From the NCBI RefSeq assembly GCF_050942215.1, contig NZ_CP192056.1, positions 3,968,001 to 4,032,000 on the forward strand: 64,000 bases of DNA, given 5' to 3'. The translations under genes and the position numbers were made by a program. Numbering within the stretch: position 1 is the stretch's first letter; each line of letters begins with the position of its first letter. The notes under the pieces were generated by a model that was not told the DNA's origin, did no database searches, and was given only the letters and a program-made list of their open reading frames with translations. Source of the DNA: Sphaerimonospora sp050942215. Lineage in GTDB: Bacteria; Actinomycetota; Actinomycetes; Streptosporangiales; Streptosporangiaceae. Shown in pieces: positions 41,481 through 50,324 of the stretch.

Positions 41481-41948
41481 ATGGAAGACCCCCGCTGGCT
41501 CAGTCCGCAGGAGCAACGCGCCTGGCGTGCGCACCTCGACGCGCACCGGCTGCTGTATCACCGGCTCGATCGCGAGTTACAGGAGGCAGGCCTGTCGCTC
41601 AGCGACTACGAGATCCTGGTGAACCTGTCGGAGAGCCCCGACCACCGCATGCGGATGAGCGAGCTGGCCGACGCCACCATCCAGTCACGCAGCAGGCTCT
41701 CGCACCAGATCTCCCGGATGGAGGCCGCCGGGCTGGTGGTGCGCGTGAGCTGCGACGACGACAGGCGAGGCACCTTCGCCGTGCTCACCGACCTCGGCTG
41801 GGAGACCATCCAGCGGGCGGCCCCGGGGCACGTCGCCGGCGTCCGCCGCCATCTGATCGACCTGCTGACGCCCGAGCAGGTGTCCGCGATCGAGGAGATA
41901 TACGCCCCGATCGCCGACCGGCTCCAGTCGATCCGCACGGGCCGCTGA
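41481..41948 (+). CDS. MarR-family transcriptional regulator
   Basis: 155 residues from the ATG at 41481 (MEDPRWLSPQEQRAWRAHLD); an in-frame ATG at 41469 adds four. The winged helix is clear (LSLSDYEILVNLSES, RMSELADATIQSRSRLSHQI, SRMEAAGLVVRVSCDDDRRG). TTGACC at 41439-41444 may be a -35. It stands 20 bases before the LprG lipoprotein gene on the same strand, so it may regulate itself and the exporter pair. Confidence 0.88.
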   Translation: MEDPRWLSPQEQRAWRAHLDAHRLLYHRLDRELQEAGLSLSDYEILVNLSESPDHRMRMSELADATIQSRSRLSHQISRMEAAGLVVRVSCDDDRRGTFAVLTDLGWETIQRAAPGHVAGVRRHLIDLLTPEQVSAIEEIYAPIADRLQSIRTGR

Positions 41949-41968
41949 CGCCAGCTACGATCCGCGTT

Positions 41969-42616
41969 GTGACGAGAATCCTCGGGCTGGTCGTGGCCGC
42001 CCTGCTGCTGGTGACCGCCTGCGAAGCGAACAGCGTGGCCGCGCTCCCCGACGGGCCCGGCCTGCTGAAGAAGTCGGCCGAGGCGATGAAGACGGTGCGG
42101 ACCGTCGTCTTCTCCATCGAGACCAGGGACCGGCCCGCCGTGCCGGTCAGGCACGCCGAGGGGACGCTGACCAGCGAGGGCGACGCCGAGGGCACCCTGC
42201 AGGTCGAGCTCGTCGGCCTGCAGGAGTTCGAGTTCGTGATCGCGGGCGACACCGTGCACTTCAAGGGCCCGACCGGCGGCTTCCAGACGATGACCCGGCA
42301 GCAGCTCGCCGCGATCTACGACCCGTCGGCGGTGCTGACCGGCGTTCCGGAGCTGCTGTCGTCGGCGCAGGAGGCCGAGACCGAGGCCGCCGAGAAGGTC
42401 GGCGGCGCCGACGCCTACCGGATCGCGGCCACCCTGCCCCAGCGGTCCCTCGCCAAGCTGATCCCCGGCGTCGCCCAGAGCGTGAAGGGGACCGTGTGGG
42501 TCGACAGGGCCACCGACCGGCTGCTCAAGATCGATCTTCCGCTCGGCGAGGGCGGCGCGACCGTGACCCTGGGAGAGTACGACGCCCCAGTGACGATCAC
42601 ACCGCCCGCGTCGTGA
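41969..42616 (+). CDS. lprG: LprG/LppX-type lipoprotein
   Basis: 215 residues from a GTG start. Lipoprotein signal peptide ILGLVVAALLLVTAC with lipobox LVTAC (Cys18). The mature part has the LppX_LprAFG beta-sandwich pattern (LLKKSAEAMKTVRTVVFSIE, GTLQVELVGLQEFEFVIAGD, IPGVAQSVKGTVWVDRATDR). In mycobacteria LprG carries triacylated lipids in its cavity and works with the P55 MFS pump encoded next to it. The same pairing here (stop overlapping the MFS start, GTGA) supports that role. Confidence 0.85.
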   Translation: MTRILGLVVAALLLVTACEANSVAALPDGPGLLKKSAEAMKTVRTVVFSIETRDRPAVPVRHAEGTLTSEGDAEGTLQVELVGLQEFEFVIAGDTVHFKGPTGGFQTMTRQQLAAIYDPSAVLTGVPELLSSAQEAETEAAEKVGGADAYRIAATLPQRSLAKLIPGVAQSVKGTVWVDRATDRLLKIDLPLGEGGATVTLGEYDAPVTITPPAS

Positions 42617-44133
42617 TCTCCCCCGCCCGGGTCATGGCGCCCTCCCCGGCACGCGGCCGCCGTCTCGCGCTCGGCGTGGGCGGCGTGGCCGTGCTGCTCG
42701 CCGCGCTCGACGCCTACGTCGTCGTCACCGTCTTCGCGGACATCGCCCAGGAGGTCGGCGTCCCGCTGAACCGCCTGGAACGGGCGACGCCCATCGTGAC
42801 CGGGTTCCTGCTCGGTTACGTCGCGGGGATGCCGCTGCTCGGCCGGCTGTCCGACCGGTACGGCCGGCGTCCGCTGGTCCACGCCTGCCTGGCCGGGTTC
42901 GCCGCGGGCTCGCTCGTCTGCGCGCTCGCCCAGGACGTCGCCACGCTCACGGCGGGCCGTACGCTCCAGGGCCTGGCCGGCGGGGCGCTGCTGCCGATCA
43001 CGATGGCGCTCATCGGCGATCTGTGGGACGAGCGCGGCCGGCCGGTCGCGCTGGGCGCGGTGGGCGCGGCCCAGGAGCTCGGCAGCGTGCTCGGCCCCCT
43101 CTACGGCGCCGGGATCGCCGCCCTCGTCGGCTGGCGCGGCATCTTCTGGGTCAACATCCCGCTGGCCCTGCTCGCCGCCCTCGCCGTACAGCGCGGCCTG
43201 CCGCGGGAGCCGCGCCGCGTGACCCCGGGCGGGGTCGGCGCCGCCGGGGGCGCGCTGCTGGCACTGGCGCTGGGCCTGCTGGTGGCCGGGCTCTACAACC
43301 CCTCGCCGGGCGAGGCGGTCCTGCCGCCGTGGGGCCTTCCGTGCCTGGCGGCCGGTGTGGTCGCGGCTGCGGCGTTCGTCGCCTGGGAGATCCGCTCACC
43401 GGTGCGGCTGCTGGATCTGAGCGGCGTGCCGAGGCGACCGCTGTTCGCCACCCTGGCGGTGAGCCTGCTCTCGGGCGCCGCGCTGCTCGTGACGCTGGTG
43501 GACGTCCAGCTCGCCGCGCAGACGCTGCTGGGCGAGGACGCCGTGGGCGGGGCGCTGGTGCTGACCCGTTTCCTCGCCGCGCTCGCGGTCGCGGCGTTCC
43601 TGGGCGGGATGCTGACCCGCCGCTTCGGTGAGCGGTGGGTGGCCGTCGCCGGGATGGCGGTCGCCGCCGGCGGCTACCTGATGATGTCGCACTGGCCCGC
43701 CGACCTGGCCTCGGCCGGCGTGCGGCTGGACGTCGATCTGGCCGTCGCCGGATTCGGCCTGGGCGTGGTCGTCGCCCCGGTCTCCTCCGCCGTGCTGCGC
43801 GCCGTTCCGCCCGTGCGGCACGGCGTGGCCTCGGCGGCGGTCGTGGTGGCCCGCATGATGGGGATGCTGCTCGGCGTGGCCGCGCTGTCGGCGTGGGGCT
43901 TCCACCGCTTCCAGTCGCTGACCGCGCACCTCGACACGCCGCTCCCGATCGGCGGCGCCGGCGCGGACTACCTCGCCGAACTGGCGGAGTACCAGGCCAA
44001 GGTGAAGGCCGCGCTGCACGTGGAGTACACGGAGATCTTCCTGATCACCGCGGGACTGTGCCTGCTGGGCGCCGCTGCCGCGCTTGCCCTGCCCGCCGCC
44101 GGCGGCGGCGGCCGGGTTCAGGAGCGCAGGTAG
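42613..44133 (+). CDS. P55-like MFS transporter
   Basis: 506 residues with about 14 transmembrane segments (DHA2-type drug:proton antiporter family). Motif A GRLSDRYGRRPLVHACLAGF, motif C-like GAAQELGSVLGPLYGAGIA. The GTG start overlaps the LprG stop. Orthologues of this pair (Rv1411c-Rv1410c in Mycobacterium tuberculosis) export triacylglycerides and influence drug tolerance. The last 16 bases overlap the convergent sensor-fragment gene. Confidence 0.87.
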   Translation: MISPARVMAPSPARGRRLALGVGGVAVLLAALDAYVVVTVFADIAQEVGVPLNRLERATPIVTGFLLGYVAGMPLLGRLSDRYGRRPLVHACLAGFAAGSLVCALAQDVATLTAGRTLQGLAGGALLPITMALIGDLWDERGRPVALGAVGAAQELGSVLGPLYGAGIAALVGWRGIFWVNIPLALLAALAVQRGLPREPRRVTPGGVGAAGGALLALALGLLVAGLYNPSPGEAVLPPWGLPCLAAGVVAAAAFVAWEIRSPVRLLDLSGVPRRPLFATLAVSLLSGAALLVTLVDVQLAAQTLLGEDAVGGALVLTRFLAALAVAAFLGGMLTRRFGERWVAVAGMAVAAGGYLMMSHWPADLASAGVRLDVDLAVAGFGLGVVVAPVSSAVLRAVPPVRHGVASAAVVVARMMGMLLGVAALSAWGFHRFQSLTAHLDTPLPIGGAGADYLAELAEYQAKVKAALHVEYTEIFLITAGLCLLGAAAALALPAAGGGGRVQERR

Positions 44134-44366
44134 GCCGACACGGCGAGCATCCTGCTGATCCGCAGCCGCTCCGCGTCGCCCATCCCCCGGGCGACGAGCA
44201 TGGTCAGGGCGAGGATCGGCAGCCCGATCCACACGATCCACAGACCGGCCCCCGCCACGACACCGGTCAGGACCAGGCAGAACGTCGTCGCCGCGAGGGG
44301 AAACCCGATCAGCACGTAAAGGGAGTCACCGGTCAGCCGGGAAAGAAGTCGTCTCATGTCCTGCAC
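44118..44366 (-). CDS. Stand-alone fragment of a membrane sensor domain
   Basis: 82 residues with two transmembrane helices (YVLIGFPLAATTFCLVLTGV, GAGLWIVWIGLPILALTML). They match the first third of the putative-sensor domain found at the N-terminus of many actinomycete histidine kinases (the YVLxGLPLG and VWIGLPxLA pattern). No kinase follows; the frame ends inside the convergent MFS gene. It is either a genuinely small membrane protein or the remnant of a sensor kinase. Confidence 0.55.
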   Translation of the reverse strand: MQDMRRLLSRLTGDSLYVLIGFPLAATTFCLVLTGVVAGAGLWIVWIGLPILALTMLVARGMGDAERLRISRMLAVSAYLRS

Positions 44367-44415
44367 GGTACGACCGGGAACGGCCGATGATCGATCCGCG
44401 CTCCTCAGCTCCGAT

Positions 44416-44433
44416 GGTAGGGAGAACCCTACC
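44416..44433. promoter_or_regulatory. 7-bp inverted repeat upstream of the sensor fragment
   Basis: GGTAGGG and CCCTACC separated by AGAA form a perfect inverted repeat, 50 bases upstream of the sensor-fragment start and 45 bases downstream of der. It is a candidate operator; without a T-run it is a poor terminator. Confidence 0.35.
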
Positions 44434-44477
44434 TACGGCCGAGCGGGCGGGCGGGAATCAGCGGTACGGCACGGCAC

Positions 44478-45911
44478 TCACCCGTGCTTCTTCTGCCGCT
44501 TCTCCCTGATCTTCATCGTGATCTCGATCGGAGAGCCGGCGAAGCCGAACTCCTCACGGATGCGGCGCTCGATGAACCGGCGGTAGGTCTCCTCCAGGAA
44601 CGCCGAGGTGAACAGCACGAACCTCGGCGGCTCGGTCGTCGCCTGCGTGGCGAACAGGATCTTGGCCTGCCTGCCCCCGCGCGCCGGCGGCGGCGTAGCC
44701 TGCACCAGCTCGGTGACGAACTGGTTGAGCCGGGCCGTCGGCACCCGCGTCCCCCACGACTCCAAGGCCTGTTCGATCGCCGGGGCGAGCCGCTGAACGT
44801 GCCGGCCCGTCTTGGCGGAGATGTTGACCCGCAGTGCCCAGGGCACCCGGACGAGCTGGCGGTCGATCTCCTTCTCCAGGTAGTAGCGCCGGTCCTCGTC
44901 GACCAGATCCCACTTGTTGAACGCGACCACCATGGCCCGGCCCGACTCGGTGACCATGCCGATGATCCGCAGGTCCTGCTCGGTCAGCACCTGGGAGGCG
45001 TCGATCAGCACGACCGCGACCTCCGAACGCTCCAGCGCGGCCCGGGTCCGCATCGCCGCGTAGAAGTCGGCGCCCTTCAGCTCGCGGTCGCGGCGGCGGA
45101 TGCCGGCGGTGTCCACGAAGCGGTAGGTCTCGCCGTCCAGCTCGATCAGCTCGTCCACCGGATCGCGGGTGGTGCCCGCCACGGGGTCGACCAGCACCCG
45201 CTCCTCGCCGGCCAGCCGGTTCAGCAGCGACGACTTGCCCACGTTGGGCTTGCCCAGCAGGGCGATCCGGCGCGGGCCCCGCCGCTCGCCGAACGTCTGC
45301 GGCGGCGCCTCCGGCAGCACGTCGAGCACGATGTCGAGCAGATCGCCGCTGGCCCGGCCGTGCAGCGCGGAGACCGGGTACGGCTCGCCGAGGCCCAGCG
45401 CCCACAGCCCGGACGCCTCGAGCTCCAGTTGCTGATTGTCGACCTTGTTGGCGGCCAGCACGACGGGCTTGCCCGAGCGGCGCAGCACCCCGCCGACGGC
45501 CTCGTCGGAGTCGGTCACGCCGACGCTCGCGTCCACCACGAAAAGGATCACATCGGCCAGCTCGGCCGCGAGCTGGGCCTGCTCGGCGATCCGCAGCGCC
45601 ATGCCGGTGGCGTCGGGGTCCCAGCCACCGGTGTCGACCAGCGTGAACCGGCGGCCGCGCCAGGTCGCCTCGTACGTCACCCGGTCCCGGGTCACCCCCG
45701 GCACGTCCTCCACGACCGCCTCACGCCGGCCGATGATGCGGTTGACCAGCGTCGACTTGCCCACGTTGGGGCGGCCGACCACGGCGACGACCGGCAGGGG
45801 GCCGGTGTCGGGCTCTGGCGGGCCCTCGCCGGCGGAAGCGGCGAATCCGGCCTCGGTCCAGCCGTCCTCGTCGGAGTCGTACTCCCCCGTCACGTCCATT
45901 TCCTGCCTCAT
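44478..45911 (-). CDS. der: Ribosome biogenesis GTPase Der (EngA)
   Basis: 477 residues with two tandem G domains and a KH-like domain, required for 50S subunit maturation. G1 motifs GRPNVGKST (about 48-56) and GKPNVGKSS (about 224-232); DTGGW and DTAGI G3 motifs; NKVD and NKWD G4 motifs; C-terminal RIREEFGFAGSPIEI and RQKKHG. The ATG at 45911 has GGGGAGG upstream. The first ~40 residues are acidic and variable. It follows cmk by 61 bases. Confidence 0.97.
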   Translation of the reverse strand: MRQEMDVTGEYDSDEDGWTEAGFAASAGEGPPEPDTGPLPVVAVVGRPNVGKSTLVNRIIGRREAVVEDVPGVTRDRVTYEATWRGRRFTLVDTGGWDPDATGMALRIAEQAQLAAELADVILFVVDASVGVTDSDEAVGGVLRRSGKPVVLAANKVDNQQLELEASGLWALGLGEPYPVSALHGRASGDLLDIVLDVLPEAPPQTFGERRGPRRIALLGKPNVGKSSLLNRLAGEERVLVDPVAGTTRDPVDELIELDGETYRFVDTAGIRRRDRELKGADFYAAMRTRAALERSEVAVVLIDASQVLTEQDLRIIGMVTESGRAMVVAFNKWDLVDEDRRYYLEKEIDRQLVRVPWALRVNISAKTGRHVQRLAPAIEQALESWGTRVPTARLNQFVTELVQATPPPARGGRQAKILFATQATTEPPRFVLFTSAFLEETYRRFIERRIREEFGFAGSPIEITMKIREKRQKKHG

Positions 45912-45972
45912 CGGCCACTTCCTCCCCGATCCACCGGGATCAGGCTCAATGTGCCCCCTGCGCTGCCGGGGC

Positions 45973-46632
45973 TCAGGTGATCCGCTCCTTGACGAGCCGC
46001 AGCACTTCGGCGATCACCTCGTCGAGGTCGAGCGGGGTGGTGTCCAGTTCCACCGCATCGGCCGCCATCGCCAGGGGATCGGTTTTACGTGTGGAGTCGA
46101 GCTCGTCCCGCCGGGCCATCTCGGCCCGCTGCTCCTCGGTGGAGGTTCCGGTCAGCTCCGCCGTACGGCGGCGCGCGCGTGCGTCGGCGCTCGCGGTCAG
46201 ATAGATCTTGAGTGAGGCGTCCGGAGCCACGACCGTGCCGATGTCACGGCCCTCGACCACGATGTCGCCGGTCCCGATGATCTGCCGCTGCAGGTCCACC
46301 AGCCGCCTGCGCACCTCGGGCACCGCGCTCACGGCCGAGACGGCCCGGGTGACCTCCTTGCTCCGGATCGGCCCGCTGACGTCCGTTCCGTCCACGCCGA
46401 TGCCGGGGGCGTCCGGGTCAGTGCCGATCTCCAGCGCGGGTTCGTGACACCGGGCGGCGACAGCGGCCGGATCAGCGAGATCCACCCCGCGTTCGAGCAT
46501 CCACCACGTGACCGCCCGGTACATGGCCCCCGTGTCCAGGTAACGCAGCCCGAGGGCCCGGGCGATCCCGCGCGACGCGCTCGACTTCCCCGAACCGGAC
46601 GGCCCGTCCATCGCGACGACCAGACCCGACAC
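45973..46632 (-). CDS. cmk: Cytidylate kinase
   Basis: 219 residues from a GTG at 46632, chosen because AGGAG lies 6 bases upstream and the next residues (SGLVVAMDGPSGSGKSS) fit the family. It phosphorylates CMP and dCMP. P-loop GPSGSGKSS, LRYLDTGAMYRAVTWWML, IVVEGRDIGTVVAPDA, and LID region DELDSTRKTDPLAMAADAVE are all present. Confidence 0.96.
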   Translation of the reverse strand: MSGLVVAMDGPSGSGKSSASRGIARALGLRYLDTGAMYRAVTWWMLERGVDLADPAAVAARCHEPALEIGTDPDAPGIGVDGTDVSGPIRSKEVTRAVSAVSAVPEVRRRLVDLQRQIIGTGDIVVEGRDIGTVVAPDASLKIYLTASADARARRRTAELTGTSTEEQRAEMARRDELDSTRKTDPLAMAADAVELDTTPLDLDEVIAEVLRLVKERIT

Positions 46633-46824
46633 GCTCGCTCCTCTTCTCCAGCCCCGCCCGGCACCTCGTGCCCGGCGATCCACGACCCGAAATCAACGAC
46701 CCGGCGGGCTTGCCCGCAGGCCGTGCCGCGGCTTTGTCCGACCCCCGAGCGTACCGGGACTCCCGGCGCCGCCGCGCCATCGACGCCACCCGCGCGACCC
46801 CCCGGGACGGGCTCTCCCGCCCCG

Positions 46825-47946
46825 TCAGGGCACGTGCCAGCCGCGCTCGCGCAGCTCCTCGGCGAGCGCCTCGGCCGCCTCCTCCTGGACGTACAGGTCC
46901 GCGGCGCCGAGCGGCAGCCCGGGCGCGTGCTCCAGCCGGACGTCCTCGATGTTGATCCCCGTCTCCCCCGCCGCACGGAAGAGCCGGGCCAGCTCGCCGG
47001 GACGGTCCCCGACGAGCACCTGGACGACCGCGTACGCGCGCGCCGGCGCGCCGTGCTTGCCGGGGATCCGGCCGGTCCCGCGCACGCCGCGCTCCAGCAG
47101 TGCGGTGACGTCGGCGACGGCGGCGCCGTCGACGGCCAGCGTACGCAACGATCTCGCCGCGGCCGCCAGGTCGGCGGCGACGGCCTCCAGCACCTCCGCG
47201 ACCGGTACGGCGTTGCCGGACAGGATCCCGGTCCACAGCCCCGGATCGCCGGCGGCGATCCGGGTGACGTCGCGCACGCCCTGCCCGGACAGGCCGAGCG
47301 CGGTGTCGGACGCCTCGGCGAGCCGCGCCGCCACCGCGGCGGCCGTCACGTGCGGCGCGTGCGAGACCACCGCCACCGCCCGGTCGTGCTCGGCGGCGTC
47401 CACCCGGACGGCGTTGCCCCCGCACAGGTCGATCAGTTCCAGCACAGCGGTCACGGCGGGACCGGTCGCCTCCGGTGTCGGGCACAGCGCCCAGGGGCGG
47501 CCGAGGAACAGGTCGGCCCTGGCCGCCGCGGGTCCGGAACGCTCGCGGCCGGCCAGCGGATGCCCAGCGACGAACGTGGACAGGTCGCAGCCGAGCTGCG
47601 CCGCCTGCGCGATCGGCAGCGCCTTGACGCTGGCCACGTCGGTGTAGGCCCGGGCGGCGTCGTTCTTCTGCAGGTCCAGCAGCCACTGCGCGACGAACGG
47701 GGGCGGCACCGCGATGACCGCCAGGTCGACGGTCCGGTCGGCCCGCCAGTCCTCTCCCCCGCCCAGCTCACGCGCCAGCCGTACGGCACCCGCGTCGCGA
47801 TCGGCGAGGAAGACCCTGATTCCGCGCCGGCGCAGCGCGAGCGCGATCGAGGTGCCGATCAGTCCCGTGCCGACGACGACGACGCTGCCGATCGAGGTCG
47901 CGCCCTCCCCGGCCGCGGTCCTGGGGGTGCCCTCCATGGGATCCAT
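46825..47946 (-). CDS. tyrA: Prephenate dehydrogenase with ACT domain
   Basis: About 373 residues from ATG 47946, or 370 from ATG 47937; the longer frame upstream overlaps aroH and is unlikely. NAD-binding VVVVGTGLIGTSIALALRRR, then AGHPLAGRERSGPAAARADL and a helical dimer domain with VVSHAPHVTAAAVAARL, ending in an ACT domain (VLVGDRPGELARLFRAAGET, GINIEDVRLEHAPG), the likely tyrosine feedback site. It catalyses oxidative decarboxylation of prephenate towards tyrosine, directly downstream of the chorismate mutase gene (32-base gap). Confidence 0.94.
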   Translation of the reverse strand: MDPMEGTPRTAAGEGATSIGSVVVVGTGLIGTSIALALRRRGIRVFLADRDAGAVRLARELGGGEDWRADRTVDLAVIAVPPPFVAQWLLDLQKNDAARAYTDVASVKALPIAQAAQLGCDLSTFVAGHPLAGRERSGPAAARADLFLGRPWALCPTPEATGPAVTAVLELIDLCGGNAVRVDAAEHDRAVAVVSHAPHVTAAAVAARLAEASDTALGLSGQGVRDVTRIAAGDPGLWTGILSGNAVPVAEVLEAVAADLAAAARSLRTLAVDGAAVADVTALLERGVRGTGRIPGKHGAPARAYAVVQVLVGDRPGELARLFRAAGETGINIEDVRLEHAPGLPLGAADLYVQEEAAEALAEELRERGWHVP

Positions 47947-47978
47947 CCTGCTCGTCCTGTGTCCAGTACCGCCGGGCG

Positions 47979-48338
47979 CTACTGCGCGATGTCCACGCGG
48001 AGCGCGACAGCGCCCCGCAGGTATACGTGCTGGATCTCCCGACGCGGCCGGTCCGTGTCGATGTGGGCCATCAGGCGGACCACGCGCGGCAGCGCCCCGG
48101 GCACGTCGATCTCGGTGGAACACAGCAGCGGGACTTCGTGGAACCCCAGCTTCCGTGCGGCCAGCGCGGGGAACTCCGCGGTGAGATCGGGTGTCGCCGT
48201 GAAGATCACGCTGATGACGTCGTCGGTGGTGAGGTTGTTCCGCGTCATGACCTCGGTCACCAACTCGGTCGTGCCTGCGACGATCGACTCCCGGTCGTCG
48301 GCGTCGACCTGGATGGCTCCACGAACCGCCCGCACCAT
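47979..48338 (-). CDS. aroH: Chorismate mutase, AroH type
   Basis: 119 residues, the trimeric AroH fold (the Bacillus subtilis enzyme is 127). The ATG at 48338 has GAGGGGAACG upstream. MVRAVRGAIQVDADDRESIV carries the active-site Arg, followed by VISVIFTATPDLTAEFPALA, LLCSTEIDVPGALPRVVRLM (Glu/Arg site). It converts chorismate to prephenate, substrate of the next gene. Confidence 0.93.
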   Translation of the reverse strand: MVRAVRGAIQVDADDRESIVAGTTELVTEVMTRNNLTTDDVISVIFTATPDLTAEFPALAARKLGFHEVPLLCSTEIDVPGALPRVVRLMAHIDTDRPRREIQHVYLRGAVALRVDIAQ

Positions 48339-48440
48339 CGTCGTTCCCCTCTCGCGCTCACCGCCGTGGGCCCGAGCCGCCACCCGGTCCACGGGGCTTT
48401 TTCCAATATTGTCCCGTCTTGCGTACCGGGCCCGGCAAGG

Positions 48441-50324
48441 CTACATGCCAACGGCCGAGTAGAGCTCTCCGACTTCGTGCACCGTCAGCGCCCGGAGTGT
48501 GCCGGGCTTGAGCCGGCCCAGCTTGACCGGTCCGAACTCGATGCGCGCGAGGTCGATCACCCGGTGGCCCACGGCCTCCAGCATGCGCCTGACGATGTGC
48601 TTGCGCCCCTCGTGCAGCACGATCTCGACCAGCGCCTGCTGGCCGTGCTCCTGCACGATGCGGAACTCGTCGGCCCTGGCCGTACCGTCCTCCAGCGCCA
48701 CGCCCTCACGCAGCACCCGGTGCAGGTTGCGCGGCACCGGACCGGGCACCTTGGCCCAGTACTTCTTGGCCACGCCGTAGCTGGGATGGGTCAGCCGATG
48801 CGCGAGCTCACCGTCGTTGGTGAACAGCAGCAGGCCCTCGGTCTCGGTGTCGAGCCGCCCGACGTGGAACAGCCGGGGAGCCAGGTCCTGCACGTAGTCG
48901 TGCAGGCACGGCCGGCCCTCCGGGTCGTCCATCGTGCTCACGACGCCGATCGGCTTGTTGAGCGCGTAGTAGACCAGGTCGGTCGAGGTCGGCACCCGCC
49001 TGCCGTCGACGTGGATGACCTGCTTGGCGGGGTCGACCCGGGCGCCGAATCGGCGCACCACCTGGCCGTCGACCGTCACCCGGCCCTCACCGATCATCTC
49101 CTCACAGGCGCGGCGGCTGGCCACCCCGGCCTGGGCGAGGACCTTCTGCAGCCGCTCGCCGTCCGGCACCTCCGTGGTGTCGCGCTCGTCGGTGTAGTCG
49201 TCGTCGTAGAAGTCCGGGTCGCGCAGTGGCTGCCGGGAGGTCTTGAACGGGTCCTCCGCGCCGCCCTCGCGGCGTACCCCGCCGCGGGCCTCCCGCGTCC
49301 GGTCTTCGCCCGTACGGACCTCTCGCTTCCGGCCTCCTCCGGACCGGTCTTCTCTCGGCCGGTCTTCTCTGGACCAGGGCCGGGACTCCGCGCCTCGTTC
49401 GGACCTGTCGCGGCCGTAGCGCGCGCGCAGTCCCCCGTTCTCGCCGCCGATGGTCCGTACGCCGTCGCGGGACCGTACGCCGTCGCGGGACCGGGCGCCG
49501 CCCCTGGCGGCGCGGAAACCCGCGCGCTCGCCCTGACCGTACTCACGCCGCCCGTACTCGCGCGGCCGGTCCTCACCACGGCCGTACTCGCGCGGCCGAT
49601 CCTCGCGCCGCCCGTACTCGCGCGGGCGGTCCTCACGCGACCGGTCACGGCCGGCGCGCTCACCGCGGCCCTCCTTGAAGGCACCGCCCTCCCGGAAAGC
49701 ACGGTCGCCCCGGAAAGCACGGTCGCCCCGGTCGGCACGGTCTCCCTGGAAGGAACGGTCTCCCTGGAAGGAACGGTCACCCCGATAGGCGCGATCCTCC
49801 CGGGAGGGCCGCCCGTCCCGGCGGGAGCGGTCATCCCCGCGACCGCGGTAGTCCCCGCGAGCACGGTCATCCCCGCGAGCACGGTCTTCGCCGTAGGTAC
49901 GACGCTCGCCGTAGGGGCGGCCCTCCCCGCGGTCGCGCTGGTCCCGGTAACCGCGCTCCGGACGCCTGCCGCCGAAGCCCCGGCTCCCGCCGGGTGCCCG
50001 GTCGTCGCGATACCTGCCTCCGGGGGCCCGGTCGTCACGGTAAGCGGACGCGCGGTCGCGGTTTCCCGGCCGCTCCCGATCCCGGTCCGCGTAACGGCCC
50101 CCCTCACCGGACGACCTGCCGTACCCGCCGCGTGAGCCGCCCCGGTCGTCCCGGTAGCCGTTGTCGCGCCCGCCTCGACCGTCCCATCCCGTCCGATCGT
50201 CCCGGCCGTTTCGGCCGGTGCGGTCTCGATCCGTACGCCCGCCGCCGAAGGATCTGCCCCGCTGACCGGTGCTACGGCTCCGACCGCGTCCCTCACCGGA
50301 CGGGGTACCACGCCTGCTGTTCAC
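48441..50324 (-). CDS. rluB: 23S rRNA pseudouridine synthase with long RG/DR-rich extension
   Basis: 627 residues; the C-terminal ~240 form a normal RluB-type enzyme: S4 domain DGERLQKVLAQAGVASRRAC, then FHVGRLDTETEGLLLFTNDG with catalytic Asp and YWAKVPGPVPRNLHRVLREG. The first ~380 residues are disordered, made of Arg, Asp, Gly, Tyr and Ser in degenerate repeats (YRDDRAPGG, RGDDRARGD, FQGDRSFQGD, REYGRREDRP). Many actinomycetes carry such extensions; they may bind rRNA or drive condensation. The GTG start overlaps the scpB stop (GTGA). Confidence 0.93.
   Translation of the reverse strand: MNSRRGTPSGEGRGRSRSTGQRGRSFGGGRTDRDRTGRNGRDDRTGWDGRGGRDNGYRDDRGGSRGGYGRSSGEGGRYADRDRERPGNRDRASAYRDDRAPGGRYRDDRAPGGSRGFGGRRPERGYRDQRDRGEGRPYGERRTYGEDRARGDDRARGDYRGRGDDRSRRDGRPSREDRAYRGDRSFQGDRSFQGDRADRGDRAFRGDRAFREGGAFKEGRGERAGRDRSREDRPREYGRREDRPREYGRGEDRPREYGRREYGQGERAGFRAARGGARSRDGVRSRDGVRTIGGENGGLRARYGRDRSERGAESRPWSREDRPREDRSGGGRKREVRTGEDRTREARGGVRREGGAEDPFKTSRQPLRDPDFYDDDYTDERDTTEVPDGERLQKVLAQAGVASRRACEEMIGEGRVTVDGQVVRRFGARVDPAKQVIHVDGRRVPTSTDLVYYALNKPIGVVSTMDDPEGRPCLHDYVQDLAPRLFHVGRLDTETEGLLLFTNDGELAHRLTHPSYGVAKKYWAKVPGPVPRNLHRVLREGVALEDGTARADEFRIVQEHGQQALVEIVLHEGRKHIVRRMLEAVGHRVIDLARIEFGPVKLGRLKPGTLRALTVHEVGELYSAVGM

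Noticed and set aside
48339..48440. A/T-rich CAATATTG patch upstream of aroH as a promoter
   Set aside because: No matching -35 at suitable spacing could be seen; not listed.
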